From positions 124,001 through 188,000 of the forward strand of contig CAZOMY010000001.1 in the NCBI GenBank assembly GCA_964581115.1: a stretch of 64,000 nucleotides of DNA. The letters run 5' to 3'. Positions 1-7,804 of the stretch are shown here, piece after piece; the first letter of the stretch is position 1; each line of letters opens with the position of its first letter. This DNA is from 2-02-FULL-55-14 sp964581115 (lineage in GTDB: Bacteria > Bacteroidota > Ignavibacteria > UBA10030). The notes beneath the pieces are model-generated. The model saw nothing but the letters and a program-made list of their open reading frames with translations. It made no database searches and had not been told where the DNA came from. The position numbers and the translations under genes are program-made.

Positions 1-529
1 CCTTGGTTTCCCGCGCTGCCTCGATGATCAAGTCACACAAACTTCGGTCCATCAGGGGGGCAGATCGGCCGGTTGCCGGATGATGTTCGAACCCGGATAT
101 CGATCGATTGAGGGTGATTACGTCTTCGATCAGCATGAGGTCTCCCGGGCTGAAAGTCCTGTCGATGCCGCCAGCGGCATTTGTGATCAGGATTGAGCGA
201 ATCCCGAGTGCCCGGGCCAGTCGGATCGGGGCAACGGCGGTCGAGAGGTCGCCCGACTCGTAGAAGTGGACGCGGCCTTGGAAGATCAAAAGGGGTTGAG
301 ACCTATGCGGGCCTTCGGAGATATGACCGAAGTACAAAGCCCCGGCATGGCCCGCGACCGTGGAGTGGGGATAGCCGGCGATCTCGCTGACCGGAATCCG
401 CAACGGTGAGCTCAGTTGGGATGCGAACCCGCCCAAGCCCGAGCCGAGTATCACCCCGACGGTCGGCGCCTCGGGAATCCTGGCAAGGAGTCCTTCTGCC
501 TGTCTTTCAAAATCGAGGTCTGTTGACAT
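1..529 (-). CDS. punA: Purine nucleoside phosphorylase, 3' part cut by window edge
   Basis: Phosphorolyses purine (deoxy)ribonucleosides to base plus (deoxy)ribose-1-phosphate in the cytoplasm. My translation from the ATG at 529 begins MSTDLDFERQAEG and contains the trimeric PNP-family signatures GVILGSGLGGFA (phosphate-binding loop), GHAG, FQGRVHFYE and TNAAGG in the expected order. About 176 residues are present and the C-terminal third lies outside the window. The start codon follows the nupC stop by one base, so the two are almost certainly cotranscribed and coupled. It is the last visible gene of the nucleoside salvage operon cdd-tdk-nupC-PNP. The family call is secure; the exact substrate range (guanosine/inosine versus adenosine) is not readable from this part. 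Confidence 0.9.
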   Translation of the reverse strand, partial: MSTDLDFERQAEGLLARIPEAPTVGVILGSGLGGFASQLSSPLRIPVSEIAGYPHSTVAGHAGALYFGHISEGPHRSQPLLIFQGRVHFYESGDLSTAVAPIRLARALGIRSILITNAAGGIDRTFSPGDLMLIEDVITLNRSISGFEHHPATGRSAPLMDRSLCDLIIEAARETK

Positions 530-530
530 C

Positions 531-1886
531 CTATCCGACCAGGATCCCTGCGATCGTGGCGGTCAGAAGAGTGGCGAGCGTTCCCCCCAAGACCGAGCGC
601 AAGCCCAAGGCTGCGATGTCCTTCTGCCGATGGGGCGCGAGCGGTCCGATCCCGCCGATCTGTATGGCGATCGACGAAAAGTTGGCAAATCCGCACAGCG
701 CATAGGTGGCCATCAAGATCGTCTTCTCCGAAAGCGCCTTGGCTTGCACCAGGGCGGCCAGATCAAGGTAGGCCACAAACTCATTCAAAGCGACCTTTGT
801 GCCGATCAGGCTCCCAAACGAGAGTGCGTCGGTCCATGGGACGCCAATCCCTACCGCGAGAAACTGTAGAACCACTCCGAACAGATACTGCAAAGATACT
901 GTGGTCGGCTTTTCATAGAAGGACGTCAACCAGCCGTTCATGCCAGAGATGTCACCGATCCATCCAAGTATCGCATTCACCAACGCGATCAACGCAATGA
1001 ATGCCAATAACATACCGGCGACATTGAAAGCCAGTTTGAGGCCATCACCGGCACCCGTCGCGGCCGCCTCGATGATGTTCGAGGCGTTGCGTTCGACCTT
1101 GAGCTTGACGGTGCCTCGGGTCTCGGGTTCCTCTACCTCCGGGTGGAGGATCTTGGCGATCAACAAACCCGCAGGGGCGGCCATGGTGCTGGCGGCCAGC
1201 AGTTGAACGGCGAAGCGCAGCTGGGCCTCCTGCAGGTTGATACCGTGGGCATTCGCGAACGATTGGCCCAGCATCTGGATGTAGCTCACCATTACTCCTC
1301 CCGCAATCGTGGCCATGCCCCCGACCATGATTGCCATGATCTCCGAATTGGTCATCGTTCCGATGTAGGGACGAATGAGCAATGGCGCCTCGGTCTGGCC
1401 TACGAAGATGTTGGCCGTGTTCGAGAGGGATTCCGCACCGCTGGTGCCCATGAGGCGAGCCATGACCCATGCCATGCCTTTCACGACGGTCTGCAGGATG
1501 CCGAGGTAATACAGAACGGATGTCAGACAAGAGACGAAGATGATCGTTGGAAGGACCTGAAACGCAAAGAAGAATCCGAGGCTGTTCGGACCGCTGTTCA
1601 GAGCGAGATTACCGAAGACGAATTGCGACCCGACGGTCGTGAAGCCCAGGAGGGCGACTACGCCGTGCCCGATCCCGTCAATGCCGTCCTTCAGCCAACC
1701 GAGCGGGCCAAAGAGGGCTCGCAGCTGTTCAGAGTAGAGGATGAAGATCGCGAAGGTCAATTGGATCGCCAAGCCGCTGGCGACTAGGCGCCAATTGATG
1801 CGACGCCGGTTGTTCGAGAAGAGGACGGCGATACCAAGAATGAACAGCACGCCGCCGATGCCTCGGAGCACGGAGATGAGGTCCAT
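531..1886 (-). CDS. nupC: Concentrative nucleoside transporter (CNT family)
   Basis: Inner-membrane cation-coupled nucleoside importer of 451 aa. The sequence is strongly hydrophobic with many membrane segments. It shows family blocks such as GQTEAPLLIRPYI, MATIAGGVMVSYI and the C-terminal YALCGFANFSSIAIQIGG. The length is slightly above the usual 400-430 aa. It lies 15 bases downstream of the thymidine kinase stop and one base upstream of the phosphorylase start, so import, phosphorylation, deamination and phosphorolysis of nucleosides are encoded together. Which cation (H+ or Na+) is used cannot be decided here. Confidence 0.93.
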   Translation of the reverse strand: MDLISVLRGIGGVLFILGIAVLFSNNRRRINWRLVASGLAIQLTFAIFILYSEQLRALFGPLGWLKDGIDGIGHGVVALLGFTTVGSQFVFGNLALNSGPNSLGFFFAFQVLPTIIFVSCLTSVLYYLGILQTVVKGMAWVMARLMGTSGAESLSNTANIFVGQTEAPLLIRPYIGTMTNSEIMAIMVGGMATIAGGVMVSYIQMLGQSFANAHGINLQEAQLRFAVQLLAASTMAAPAGLLIAKILHPEVEEPETRGTVKLKVERNASNIIEAAATGAGDGLKLAFNVAGMLLAFIALIALVNAILGWIGDISGMNGWLTSFYEKPTTVSLQYLFGVVLQFLAVGIGVPWTDALSFGSLIGTKVALNEFVAYLDLAALVQAKALSEKTILMATYALCGFANFSSIAIQIGGIGPLAPHRQKDIAALGLRSVLGGTLATLLTATIAGILVG

Positions 1887-1901
1887 AGCGTCTGTAAGAG
1901 G

Positions 1902-2480
1902 TCAGTGGGAGTGAGTCTGATGACAGCGGCGGCAGCGGGCCTCGTAGAGGTCTTTCGCACCGACGACCACCCGTTCCTGCGATCCGCCCTTCCGGTAGGT
2001 GCGGTCGGCCGGATTACCGCAGACGACACAGATGGCGAGGGTCTTGGTGATATACTCTGCGACGGCCAGTAGCTGCGGGATGGGGTCGAATGGCTTCCCT
2101 TGGAAATCCTGGTCGAGCCCCGCTACGATGACACGCCGTCCTTCGTTGGCCAGATGCTCGCACACCTCGACGAGATTCACATCGAAGAACTGCGCCTCAT
2201 CAACGCCGACCACCTGAGCGGTGCCGGCGAGTCGAAGGATCTCCGATGCGTCCTTGACAGGAGTCGAAATGAGCGATTGCTCGCTGTGTGATACGATGCG
2301 CTCGCGGTCGTAGCGATCGTCAATAACGGGCTTGAAGACGGCGACGGTCTGTCTGGCGATCTGGGCGCGGCGAAGCCGTCGGATGAGTTCCTCGGTCTTT
2401 CCGCTGAACATGCAGCCGCAAATGACTTCGATCCAACCGACGCTACGGGGAATGAGGTGCAGGGTGGACGTATCCATCAT
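1902..2480 (-). CDS. tdk: Thymidine kinase, type II
   Basis: Phosphorylates thymidine to dTMP with ATP. The protein has 192 aa, the normal size for the TK1-like family. It has a P-loop near residues 21-29 (CGCMFSGKTEE), the Mg/Walker B-like VDEAQFF, the GLDQDFQGKPF lasso element, and four zinc-ribbon cysteines in two pairs (CVVCGN and CRRCHQ). The first bases overlap the end of cdd by four. Downstream is nupC. The pairing with cytidine deaminase and a nucleoside importer fits a pyrimidine nucleoside salvage operon. Confidence 0.96.
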   Translation of the reverse strand: MMDTSTLHLIPRSVGWIEVICGCMFSGKTEELIRRLRRAQIARQTVAVFKPVIDDRYDRERIVSHSEQSLISTPVKDASEILRLAGTAQVVGVDEAQFFDVNLVEVCEHLANEGRRVIVAGLDQDFQGKPFDPIPQLLAVAEYITKTLAICVVCGNPADRTYRKGGSQERVVVGAKDLYEARCRRCHQTHSH

Positions 2481-2893
2481 CGTGAACGCGAGCGGTTCCG
2501 GAGGAACGCGCCGTCGAACGCGTGAGGAAGGAGTTCCTTCAATCTGTGAACGCGCGTCCGGCGAGATGGTGAAATGAGAATCACGTCGATGTTACCGGCC
2601 AGGTCGGAGATGACCTGCCGGCAAGCTCCACAGGGGGGTGTCAATGGATCGGTATCGGCCGCGACCGCGATCGCAACGAAATCCCGTTCTCCTTCCGAGA
2701 TGGCCTTGAAGAGCGCGACCCGTTCGGCGCACATGCTTAGACCGTACGAGCTGTTCTCGACGTTGCAGCCGGTGTAGACCCTGCCCGTCGCTGTCAAGAC
2801 GGCGGCACCGACGGCAAATCGGGAATACGGCGCAAGGGCGAACGACCGCGCTCGAAGGGCGACCAACCCAAGGTCTCGGTACTGTTGCCGCAT
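2477..2893 (-). CDS. cdd: Cytidine deaminase
   Basis: Deaminates cytidine and deoxycytidine to uridine and deoxyuridine. The protein has 138 aa, typical of the homotetrameric form. Zinc and catalytic motifs are visible: CAER (zinc Cys plus the catalytic Glu) and PPCGACRQ (two zinc cysteines), with the substrate-binding NVENSSYG between them and the N-terminal YSRFAVGAA. It is the first gene of the minus-strand salvage operon and is divergent from the PASTA gene; the promoter should lie in the roughly 115 bp between them, but I cannot pick a clear -35/-10. Confidence 0.95.
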   Translation of the reverse strand: MRQQYRDLGLVALRARSFALAPYSRFAVGAAVLTATGRVYTGCNVENSSYGLSMCAERVALFKAISEGERDFVAIAVAADTDPLTPPCGACRQVISDLAGNIDVILISPSRRTRVHRLKELLPHAFDGAFLRNRSRSR

Positions 2894-3008
2894 TCGGGAT
2901 CGAACAATGTGTCGTTCAATATATCCAAAAGGCCCCGCATCTGCAATGAACTGGCTGCTGACGAGTCGAAGTTGTGTCTCGCGGCAAAGGTGAGTACCTT
3001 AGTTGTTG

Positions 3009-3785
3009 ATGACACGCCGAACGATCAGCCAGCGCTTCTCTCGCGAACGGCTCCTCCGGATCGCGATCATTCTGGGTGTATTTGTCGTCTTGTTCTATCT
3101 GGTCGACGACATCATCATGCCGCTGTACACGGCCCAGGGCCACACCACTTCGGTACCGTCCGTCGTAGGTTTGACCGTTGACGAAGCGAAGGAGGCGATC
3201 AGAAAGGCCGGACTGGTGCCTCACGAGGCGGAAACGAGACCGGACAAGACCTACCAAGTTGGGACCGTTGCCTTTCAGAATCCCCCTGCCGATGCGACCG
3301 TCAAGTACGGTCGCGGTGTCTACCTGACGATCAGCGGCGGAGAGATCCTGGTGCCGGTGCCCGCGCTGCGAGGCAAGTCCTTGAGGGAGGCCACATTCTC
3401 GCTCGAACGCGTTGGCTTGCGCATCGGCGAGGTGCGCTACGAGCCGTCGGACGAGATCTTCATGAACACCATCATCTCCCAGGCGGTCGACGCCGAACGC
3501 AAGGTCAAAGCGGGAACCGCGATCGGCGTTGTCGTAAGCCAGGGCAAGGTTGGGGAACAGCGGGCTGTTCCAAATCTGACCGGAAAATCGCTCACAGAGG
3601 CCCGAAAGTTGCTTCTCCAGGCCGGCTTCGTCGTAGGCACAGTCTCCTACCAGGCCAGTTTGGACCTCCTGCCGAACACCGTCATCGACCAGTACCCTCG
3701 TCCCGCTGAGATGGCGCGGTTCGGACAAACGATCGATCTGTTCGTGGCGCAAAAGATGGAGCCGCCACCGGATGCGGAGAACTGA
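3009..3785 (+). CDS. Membrane-anchored protein with three PASTA domains
   Basis: A 258-aa protein with a short basic cytoplasmic N-terminus (TRRTISQRFSRER), one transmembrane helix (about residues 18-38) and three extracytoplasmic PASTA repeats at about 45-110, 115-180 and 183-252, each with the VP..G.....A...L...G pattern. There is no kinase or transpeptidase domain. I take the ATG at 3009 as start; a TTG at 3003 is also in frame. PASTA domains bind peptidoglycan fragments or act as spacers in divisome and Ser/Thr-kinase receptors. Placement directly before rpe recalls the prkC-rsgA-rpe order of Firmicutes, here with only the sensor half. The role in envelope sensing is inferred. Confidence 0.88.
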   Translation: MTRRTISQRFSRERLLRIAIILGVFVVLFYLVDDIIMPLYTAQGHTTSVPSVVGLTVDEAKEAIRKAGLVPHEAETRPDKTYQVGTVAFQNPPADATVKYGRGVYLTISGGEILVPVPALRGKSLREATFSLERVGLRIGEVRYEPSDEIFMNTIISQAVDAERKVKAGTAIGVVVSQGKVGEQRAVPNLTGKSLTEARKLLLQAGFVVGTVSYQASLDLLPNTVIDQYPRPAEMARFGQTIDLFVAQKMEPPPDAEN

Positions 3786-4461
3786 CGTGGACGTCGTCAT
3801 TGCCCCCTCATTGTTGGCGGCTGATTTCAAGCGGCTGGCCGACCAGGTGGCTGCCGTGGAGCGCGGCGGTGCCCCCTGGATCCATATCGATGTGATGGAT
3901 GGTGTATTCGTACCCAACATCAGTTTTGGACCGCCGGTCATCAGCTCACTGCGTCCCTCGACGAATCTGGTGTTCGACACACATCTCATGATCACCGACC
4001 CCGACCGACACATCGAGTCATTTCGCAAGGCGGGGGCCGATGTCATCACGGTCCACTGGGAGGCGTGCACCCATCTTCAGCGAACGATCGGCCGCATTCA
4101 CGAGATGGGGGCAAAGGCCGGCGTTGCATTGAATCCGGCAACACCCGTCGAATTCGTTCGGCCGGTCCTCCACGAGATCGATCTGTTGCTGATCATGTCC
4201 GTCAATCCGGGATTCGGGGGCCAGAAGTTCCTCCCATCGACATTCGACCGATTGCGGCAGGCGCGCGAACTGATCAGCTCGGCTGGCATCGCCGTTCGCA
4301 TCGAAGTGGATGGCGGCGTCGATGTCAGCAATGTCGGCGCATGCGTCTCCGCCGGCGCCGATACGATCGTTGCAGGGACCTCGGTGTTCGGACATCCCGA
4401 CCCGGCTGAAGCCGTTCGCGCGCTGGCCCGCAGCGCCCAACCATCACCGACCATCGCCTGA
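3772..4461 (+). CDS. rpe: Ribulose-phosphate 3-epimerase
   Basis: Interconverts ribulose-5-phosphate and xylulose-5-phosphate in the pentose phosphate pathway. The 229-aa TIM-barrel protein has the full set of family motifs: IAPSLLAADF, HIDVMDGVFVPNISFG (metal His/Asp), DTHLMI, MSVNPGFGGQKF, and VDGGV with the catalytic/metal Asp. The ATG at 3772 overlaps the PASTA gene by 14 bases; a GTG at 3787 is an alternative start that leaves IAPSLL intact. It is followed after six bases by nagA. Confidence 0.96.
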   Translation: MRRTDVDVVIAPSLLAADFKRLADQVAAVERGGAPWIHIDVMDGVFVPNISFGPPVISSLRPSTNLVFDTHLMITDPDRHIESFRKAGADVITVHWEACTHLQRTIGRIHEMGAKAGVALNPATPVEFVRPVLHEIDLLLIMSVNPGFGGQKFLPSTFDRLRQARELISSAGIAVRIEVDGGVDVSNVGACVSAGADTIVAGTSVFGHPDPAEAVRALARSAQPSPTIA

Positions 4462-4467
4462 AGCATC

Positions 4468-5628
4468 ATGCGGTACGCATTGACCAACATGGATATCGTC
4501 ACCCCGTTCCGTCATGTCGAGCGGGGCATTGTGGTGATCGAAGACGGCATCATTGCCGGTATCGGCGGACCTCAGGATTTTCCCGTCCCGAGCGACATCC
4601 CCGTCTACGATCTGGAAGGGAAGATCCTGGCGCCCGGATTCATCGACCTGTTGGTCCACGGCGGGGGCGGCTACGGGTTCGCCGATACGGATCCTGAAGC
4701 GGTCGGCAAGGTCTCTGAGTTCTTTTTCGCCCACGGCACGACCGGACTATGCGCGGCCCTCTACAGCAAGCCGGAGAAGGAGATGGTGGCCGACGTAGCA
4801 CGCATCGCTTCGTTCGCCGAACAGACGAAAGGGAAAGGGAACGTCTGGGGCATTCATCTGGAAGGTCCGTTCATCAATCCTGAGTTGCACGGGGCGATGA
4901 AGGTGGAATACCTGTGGAAGGCCAATCTCGACGGCTGGAATCGTCTGTTGGCGGCTGGCAAGGGCCTGATCCGGCTGATGACGATCGCACCGGAGCTTCC
5001 CGGCATGGCGGACATCATGCGAGCGGCGGCGCGGGCCGGCGTGGTCCTGTCGATCGGACACTCGACCGCATCCTATGAGGAGGTCCTGTTTGCGATCGAC
5101 AATGGCGTTGCTCACGTCACGCACATGTTCAACGCGATGCGTCCGTTCCATCATCGCAAACCCGGGGTCGTCCTGAGCGCCCTGCTGCACAATGAATTGA
5201 AGATCGAGCTTATTGCCGACGGCATCCACGTGCATCCCGCGGTCATGAAGCTCATCTACCAGGTGAAAGGGTCCGGAGGGATCATCCTCGTGACCGATGC
5301 CATCCGGGCGTCGGGCATGCCTGAAGGCGAATACGTCTTCATGGATCAGAAGATCCTGATGAAGGATCGGCGCGCGTATCTGCCCGACGGCACGCTGGCT
5401 GGGAGCACGCTGACGATGAATCAGGCGGTTAAGACGATGGTGCAGCAGGTCGATGTCCCGCTCACCGACGCGGTCCGAATGGCTTCGCTGAACGGCGCCA
5501 AGGTGCTGGGCCTGGAGCATCAGAAAGGCATCATTGCCGTCGGCAAGGACGCCGACCTCGTGGTCTTCGACAAGGATTTCGACGTTCACATGACGATCTG
5601 CGAAGGGGAGATCCGGTATCGAAGATGA
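4468..5628 (+). CDS. nagA: N-acetylglucosamine-6-phosphate deacetylase
   Basis: Amidohydrolase of 386 aa that removes acetate from GlcNAc-6-phosphate, giving GlcN-6-P for glycolysis or cell-wall recycling. Visible motifs are LVHGGGGYGFADTD, GIHLEGPFINPE (metal Glu), GHSTA and HVTHMFNAMRP (metal histidines), the catalytic Asp in VTDAIRASG, and AGSTLTMNQAV. Length is normal. It is the last gene of the PASTA-rpe-nagA unit and is followed by an intrinsic terminator. No nagB or sugar phosphotransferase gene is nearby, so recycling of wall amino sugars is as likely as uptake of exogenous GlcNAc. Confidence 0.95.
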   Translation: MRYALTNMDIVTPFRHVERGIVVIEDGIIAGIGGPQDFPVPSDIPVYDLEGKILAPGFIDLLVHGGGGYGFADTDPEAVGKVSEFFFAHGTTGLCAALYSKPEKEMVADVARIASFAEQTKGKGNVWGIHLEGPFINPELHGAMKVEYLWKANLDGWNRLLAAGKGLIRLMTIAPELPGMADIMRAAARAGVVLSIGHSTASYEEVLFAIDNGVAHVTHMFNAMRPFHHRKPGVVLSALLHNELKIELIADGIHVHPAVMKLIYQVKGSGGIILVTDAIRASGMPEGEYVFMDQKILMKDRRAYLPDGTLAGSTLTMNQAVKTMVQQVDVPLTDAVRMASLNGAKVLGLEHQKGIIAVGKDADLVVFDKDFDVHMTICEGEIRYRR

Positions 5629-5654
5629 ACTCGCGGATGAGCGTGGCGCGTTCA

Positions 5655-5697
5655 AACGCCGCCGGGGGCCCGTCCCTTGGGCGGCGTTCGCGTTTTT
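5655..5697 (+). terminator. Intrinsic terminator after nagA
   Basis: A nine-base stem AACGCCGCC (5655-5663) pairs with GGCGGCGTT (5680-5688) around a 16-base GC-rich loop. It is followed by CGCG and five Ts. It lies 26 bases after the nagA stop and just before the next promoter. Confidence 0.85.
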
Positions 5698-5700
5698 CCC

Positions 5701-5729
5701 TTGACAACGAATGATTACGGACTTATATT
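5701..5729 (+). promoter_or_regulatory. Sigma70-type promoter for the Lrp/AsnC-glnA unit
   Basis: A perfect TTGACA (5701-5706) is followed after 17 bases by TATATT (5724-5729). This is the best match to the housekeeping consensus in the window. It lies immediately after the nagA terminator and 43 bases before the regulator's ATG. The A/T-rich stretch between the -10 box and the ATG is where an Lrp-type protein could bind for autoregulation, but no clear operator palindrome is visible. Confidence 0.75.
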
Positions 5730-5772
5730 TGTTAATGGATGACCGTCAATTACCTTATCTAGTAAAGTCAAC

Positions 5773-6234
5773 ATGCAATTGGACCAGATAGATGTGACCA
5801 TTCTTGAGATCTTGCAAAAGAATGGCCGCACGCGCCGGAACGAACTGGCCGAACGGGTCGGACTCTCTCTCCCCGCGGCCAGTGAGCGGCTTCGTAAACT
5901 GGAGGAGAACGGCTACGTGCAAGGGTACTTTGCCAAGGTGTCGCACAAGCTCCTCGGCAAGGATATCACGGCCTTCGTCACGGTCACCGTGGATTCCTCC
6001 AAGCATTTCCATGCCTTCACCGATCATGCCGCCACGACGGATGAGATCCTGGAATGTCACGCCATTACGGGCGATGGGACTCATCTCATCAAAGTACGCA
6101 CCGAGAACACAGCCAGCCTCGAGAAACTGCTGGCGAAGATTCAATCGTGGAACGGCGTCACAAAATCCACGACCATGGTCGTCCTCTCCACCACGAAAGA
6201 GACCTTTCGCGTCAAAGTTCCACTACCATCATAA
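5773..6234 (+). CDS. Lrp/AsnC family transcriptional regulator
   Basis: A 153-aa feast/famine regulator. The N-terminal winged helix-turn-helix is clear (about residues 4-50: LDQIDVTILEILQKNGR, then RNELAERVGLSLPAASERLR). The C-terminal RAM domain carries the amino-acid-binding segment (about 65-145, with ITGDGTHLIKVRTEN). Glutamine synthetase starts 18 bases after its stop, so a regulator of nitrogen or glutamine metabolism acting on its own operon is the natural inference. Which effector amino acid it senses cannot be read. Preceded by a strong promoter at 5701-5729. Confidence 0.93.
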   Translation: MQLDQIDVTILEILQKNGRTRRNELAERVGLSLPAASERLRKLEENGYVQGYFAKVSHKLLGKDITAFVTVTVDSSKHFHAFTDHAATTDEILECHAITGDGTHLIKVRTENTASLEKLLAKIQSWNGVTKSTTMVVLSTTKETFRVKVPLPS

Positions 6235-6252
6235 CCTTATCAAGGAGCGTAC

Positions 6253-7686
6253 ATGGCCAGATCCAAAGGGAACCCGGAGATCGACCGGGTCTTCAAGATG
6301 ATCAAGGAGCACGGCGTCAAGATCGTGGACCTGAAATTCACTGACATGCTCGGCCAATGGCAGCACGTTTCGGTGACCGTCGGCGAGTTCGACCCCGATC
6401 ATTTCGAGGACGGGCATGGTTTTGACGGCTCGAGCATCCGGGGTTTCCGGCGGATCCACGAAAGCGACATGTTGTTGTATCCTGACGCGTCGACGGCCTT
6501 CCTCGACCCCTTCACCGCCGTGCCGACCTTGAGCGTTATGTGCGACATCGCCGACCCCATCACCAAGGAACCTTACTCGCGTGACGCCCGGTACATCGCC
6601 GAAAAGGCCGAAAAGTACCTGCGCTCGACGGGCGTCGCCGACACGGCCTACTTCGGTCCGGAGCCGGAATTCTTCATCTTCGACAACATTCGATTCGACC
6701 AGTCGGCGAATTTCGGCTACTACTTCATCGATTCGGAAGAGGGGATCTGGAACAGCGGTTCCGATGCACGTCCGAATCTGGGACATCGGATCCGCCACAA
6801 AGAAGGCTATTTCCCCGTGGCGCCCCTCGATACGCTCCAAGACCTCCGGACGGAAATGGTCCTCACGATGCAACAGGTGGGTATCGAGGTTGAAGTGCAC
6901 CACCACGAGGTGGCAACGGCCGGCCAGACCGAGATCGACATGAAGCGCACGACACTCGTGAAGATGGCCGACAACTACCAGCTTTACAAATACATCACGA
7001 AAAACGTGGCCCGGCGGCATGGCAAGACGGTCACTTTCATGCCGAAGCCGCTCTTCGGCGACAATGGGTCCGGCATGCATGTTCACCAAAGCCTCTGGAA
7101 AGGGGGCAAGCCATTGTTTGGAGGGAACGGCTACGCCGGACTGAGCGAAATGGCCATGTACTACATCGGCGGCATCCTCAAGCATGCCCCCGCCCTCTGC
7201 GCTATCACGAATCCCACGACCAACTCATACAAACGCCTCGTTCCGGGGTTCGAAGCGCCCGTCAACCTCGCCTATTCGCAGCGCAACCGGTCGGCCTCTG
7301 TGCGCATCCCGATGTACTCGTCCAGTCCCAAATCGAAGCGCATCGAGTTCCGATGTCCCGACCCGCTCTGCAATCCCTACATGGGATTTGCCGCGCTCCT
7401 TATGGCGGGGCTCGACGGCATCATCAACAAGATCGACCCGGGCAAGCCGCTCGACAAGGACATCTACGAAATGACGCCCGAGCAGCTCCGCGACGTCCCC
7501 AGTACGCCGGGTTCGCTCGGCGAGGCCCTCGACGCCCTCGAGCGTGATCATGACTTCCTGCTCCGCGGCGATGTCTTCACGGAAGATGTCATCGAGACGT
7601 GGCTCGACTACAAGCGAACACGCGAGGTCAAGCCGATGGCGCTGCGCCCGCATCCGTTCGAGTTCATGATGTACTACGACGCCTGA
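6253..7686 (+). CDS. glnA: Glutamine synthetase, type I
   Basis: Makes glutamine from glutamate, ammonia and ATP. The 477-aa protein has the GS-I signatures GFDGSSIRGF, GPEPEFFIFD, the ATP-binding MPKPLFGDNGSGMHVHQS, TNPTTNSYKRLVPGFEAPV and NPYMGFAALLMAG. A tyrosine at about residue 405 (DKDIYEMTPEQ) aligns with the adenylylated Tyr397 loop of enterobacterial GS, suggesting the GS-I-beta type that can be modified by GlnE; whether GlnE exists in this genome is unknown. A strong AAGGAG precedes the ATG. It is cotranscribed with the upstream Lrp-type regulator and followed by two hairpins. Confidence 0.96.
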   Translation: MARSKGNPEIDRVFKMIKEHGVKIVDLKFTDMLGQWQHVSVTVGEFDPDHFEDGHGFDGSSIRGFRRIHESDMLLYPDASTAFLDPFTAVPTLSVMCDIADPITKEPYSRDARYIAEKAEKYLRSTGVADTAYFGPEPEFFIFDNIRFDQSANFGYYFIDSEEGIWNSGSDARPNLGHRIRHKEGYFPVAPLDTLQDLRTEMVLTMQQVGIEVEVHHHEVATAGQTEIDMKRTTLVKMADNYQLYKYITKNVARRHGKTVTFMPKPLFGDNGSGMHVHQSLWKGGKPLFGGNGYAGLSEMAMYYIGGILKHAPALCAITNPTTNSYKRLVPGFEAPVNLAYSQRNRSASVRIPMYSSSPKSKRIEFRCPDPLCNPYMGFAALLMAGLDGIINKIDPGKPLDKDIYEMTPEQLRDVPSTPGSLGEALDALERDHDFLLRGDVFTEDVIETWLDYKRTREVKPMALRPHPFEFMMYYDA

Positions 7687-7711
7687 TTGCGGACCTTCCA
7701 TTCACCACGGT

Positions 7712-7739
7712 CCCGGTCTCCCGACGTTGGGAGGCCGGG
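7712..7739 (+). terminator. Hairpin after glnA (first of two)
   Basis: An eleven-base stem CCCGGTCTCCC (7712-7722) pairs with GGGAGGCCGGG (7729-7739), with one G-T wobble and a six-base loop. It is followed only by a mixed T-rich stretch, so it may be a weak terminator or a 3'-end stabilising hairpin for the glnA mRNA. Confidence 0.55.
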
Positions 7740-7760
7740 GCCTGCTGTTTTGCGGGCATT

Positions 7761-7784
7761 CCGTTGCTTCTGGCAACGGTTTTC
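7761..7784 (+). terminator. Intrinsic terminator after glnA (second of two)
   Basis: CCGTTGC (7761-7767) and GCAACGG (7773-7779) form a perfect seven-base stem with a five-base loop, followed by TTTTC. It sits 21 bases before the ATG of the enoyl-CoA hydratase gene and so separates the glnA transcript from the next operon, or attenuates it. Confidence 0.65.
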
Positions 7785-7804
7785 GCTAGGTTCAAGGCGT
7801 TTGC

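Noticed and set aside
84..96. tRNA T-arm-like GTTCGAACCC
   Set aside because: No cloverleaf around it; it lies inside the conserved purine nucleoside phosphorylase gene.
2916..4070. 384-codon open frame on the minus strand opposite the PASTA and rpe genes
   Set aside because: Antisense shadow of two well-supported genes; composition and lack of motifs show no sign of coding.
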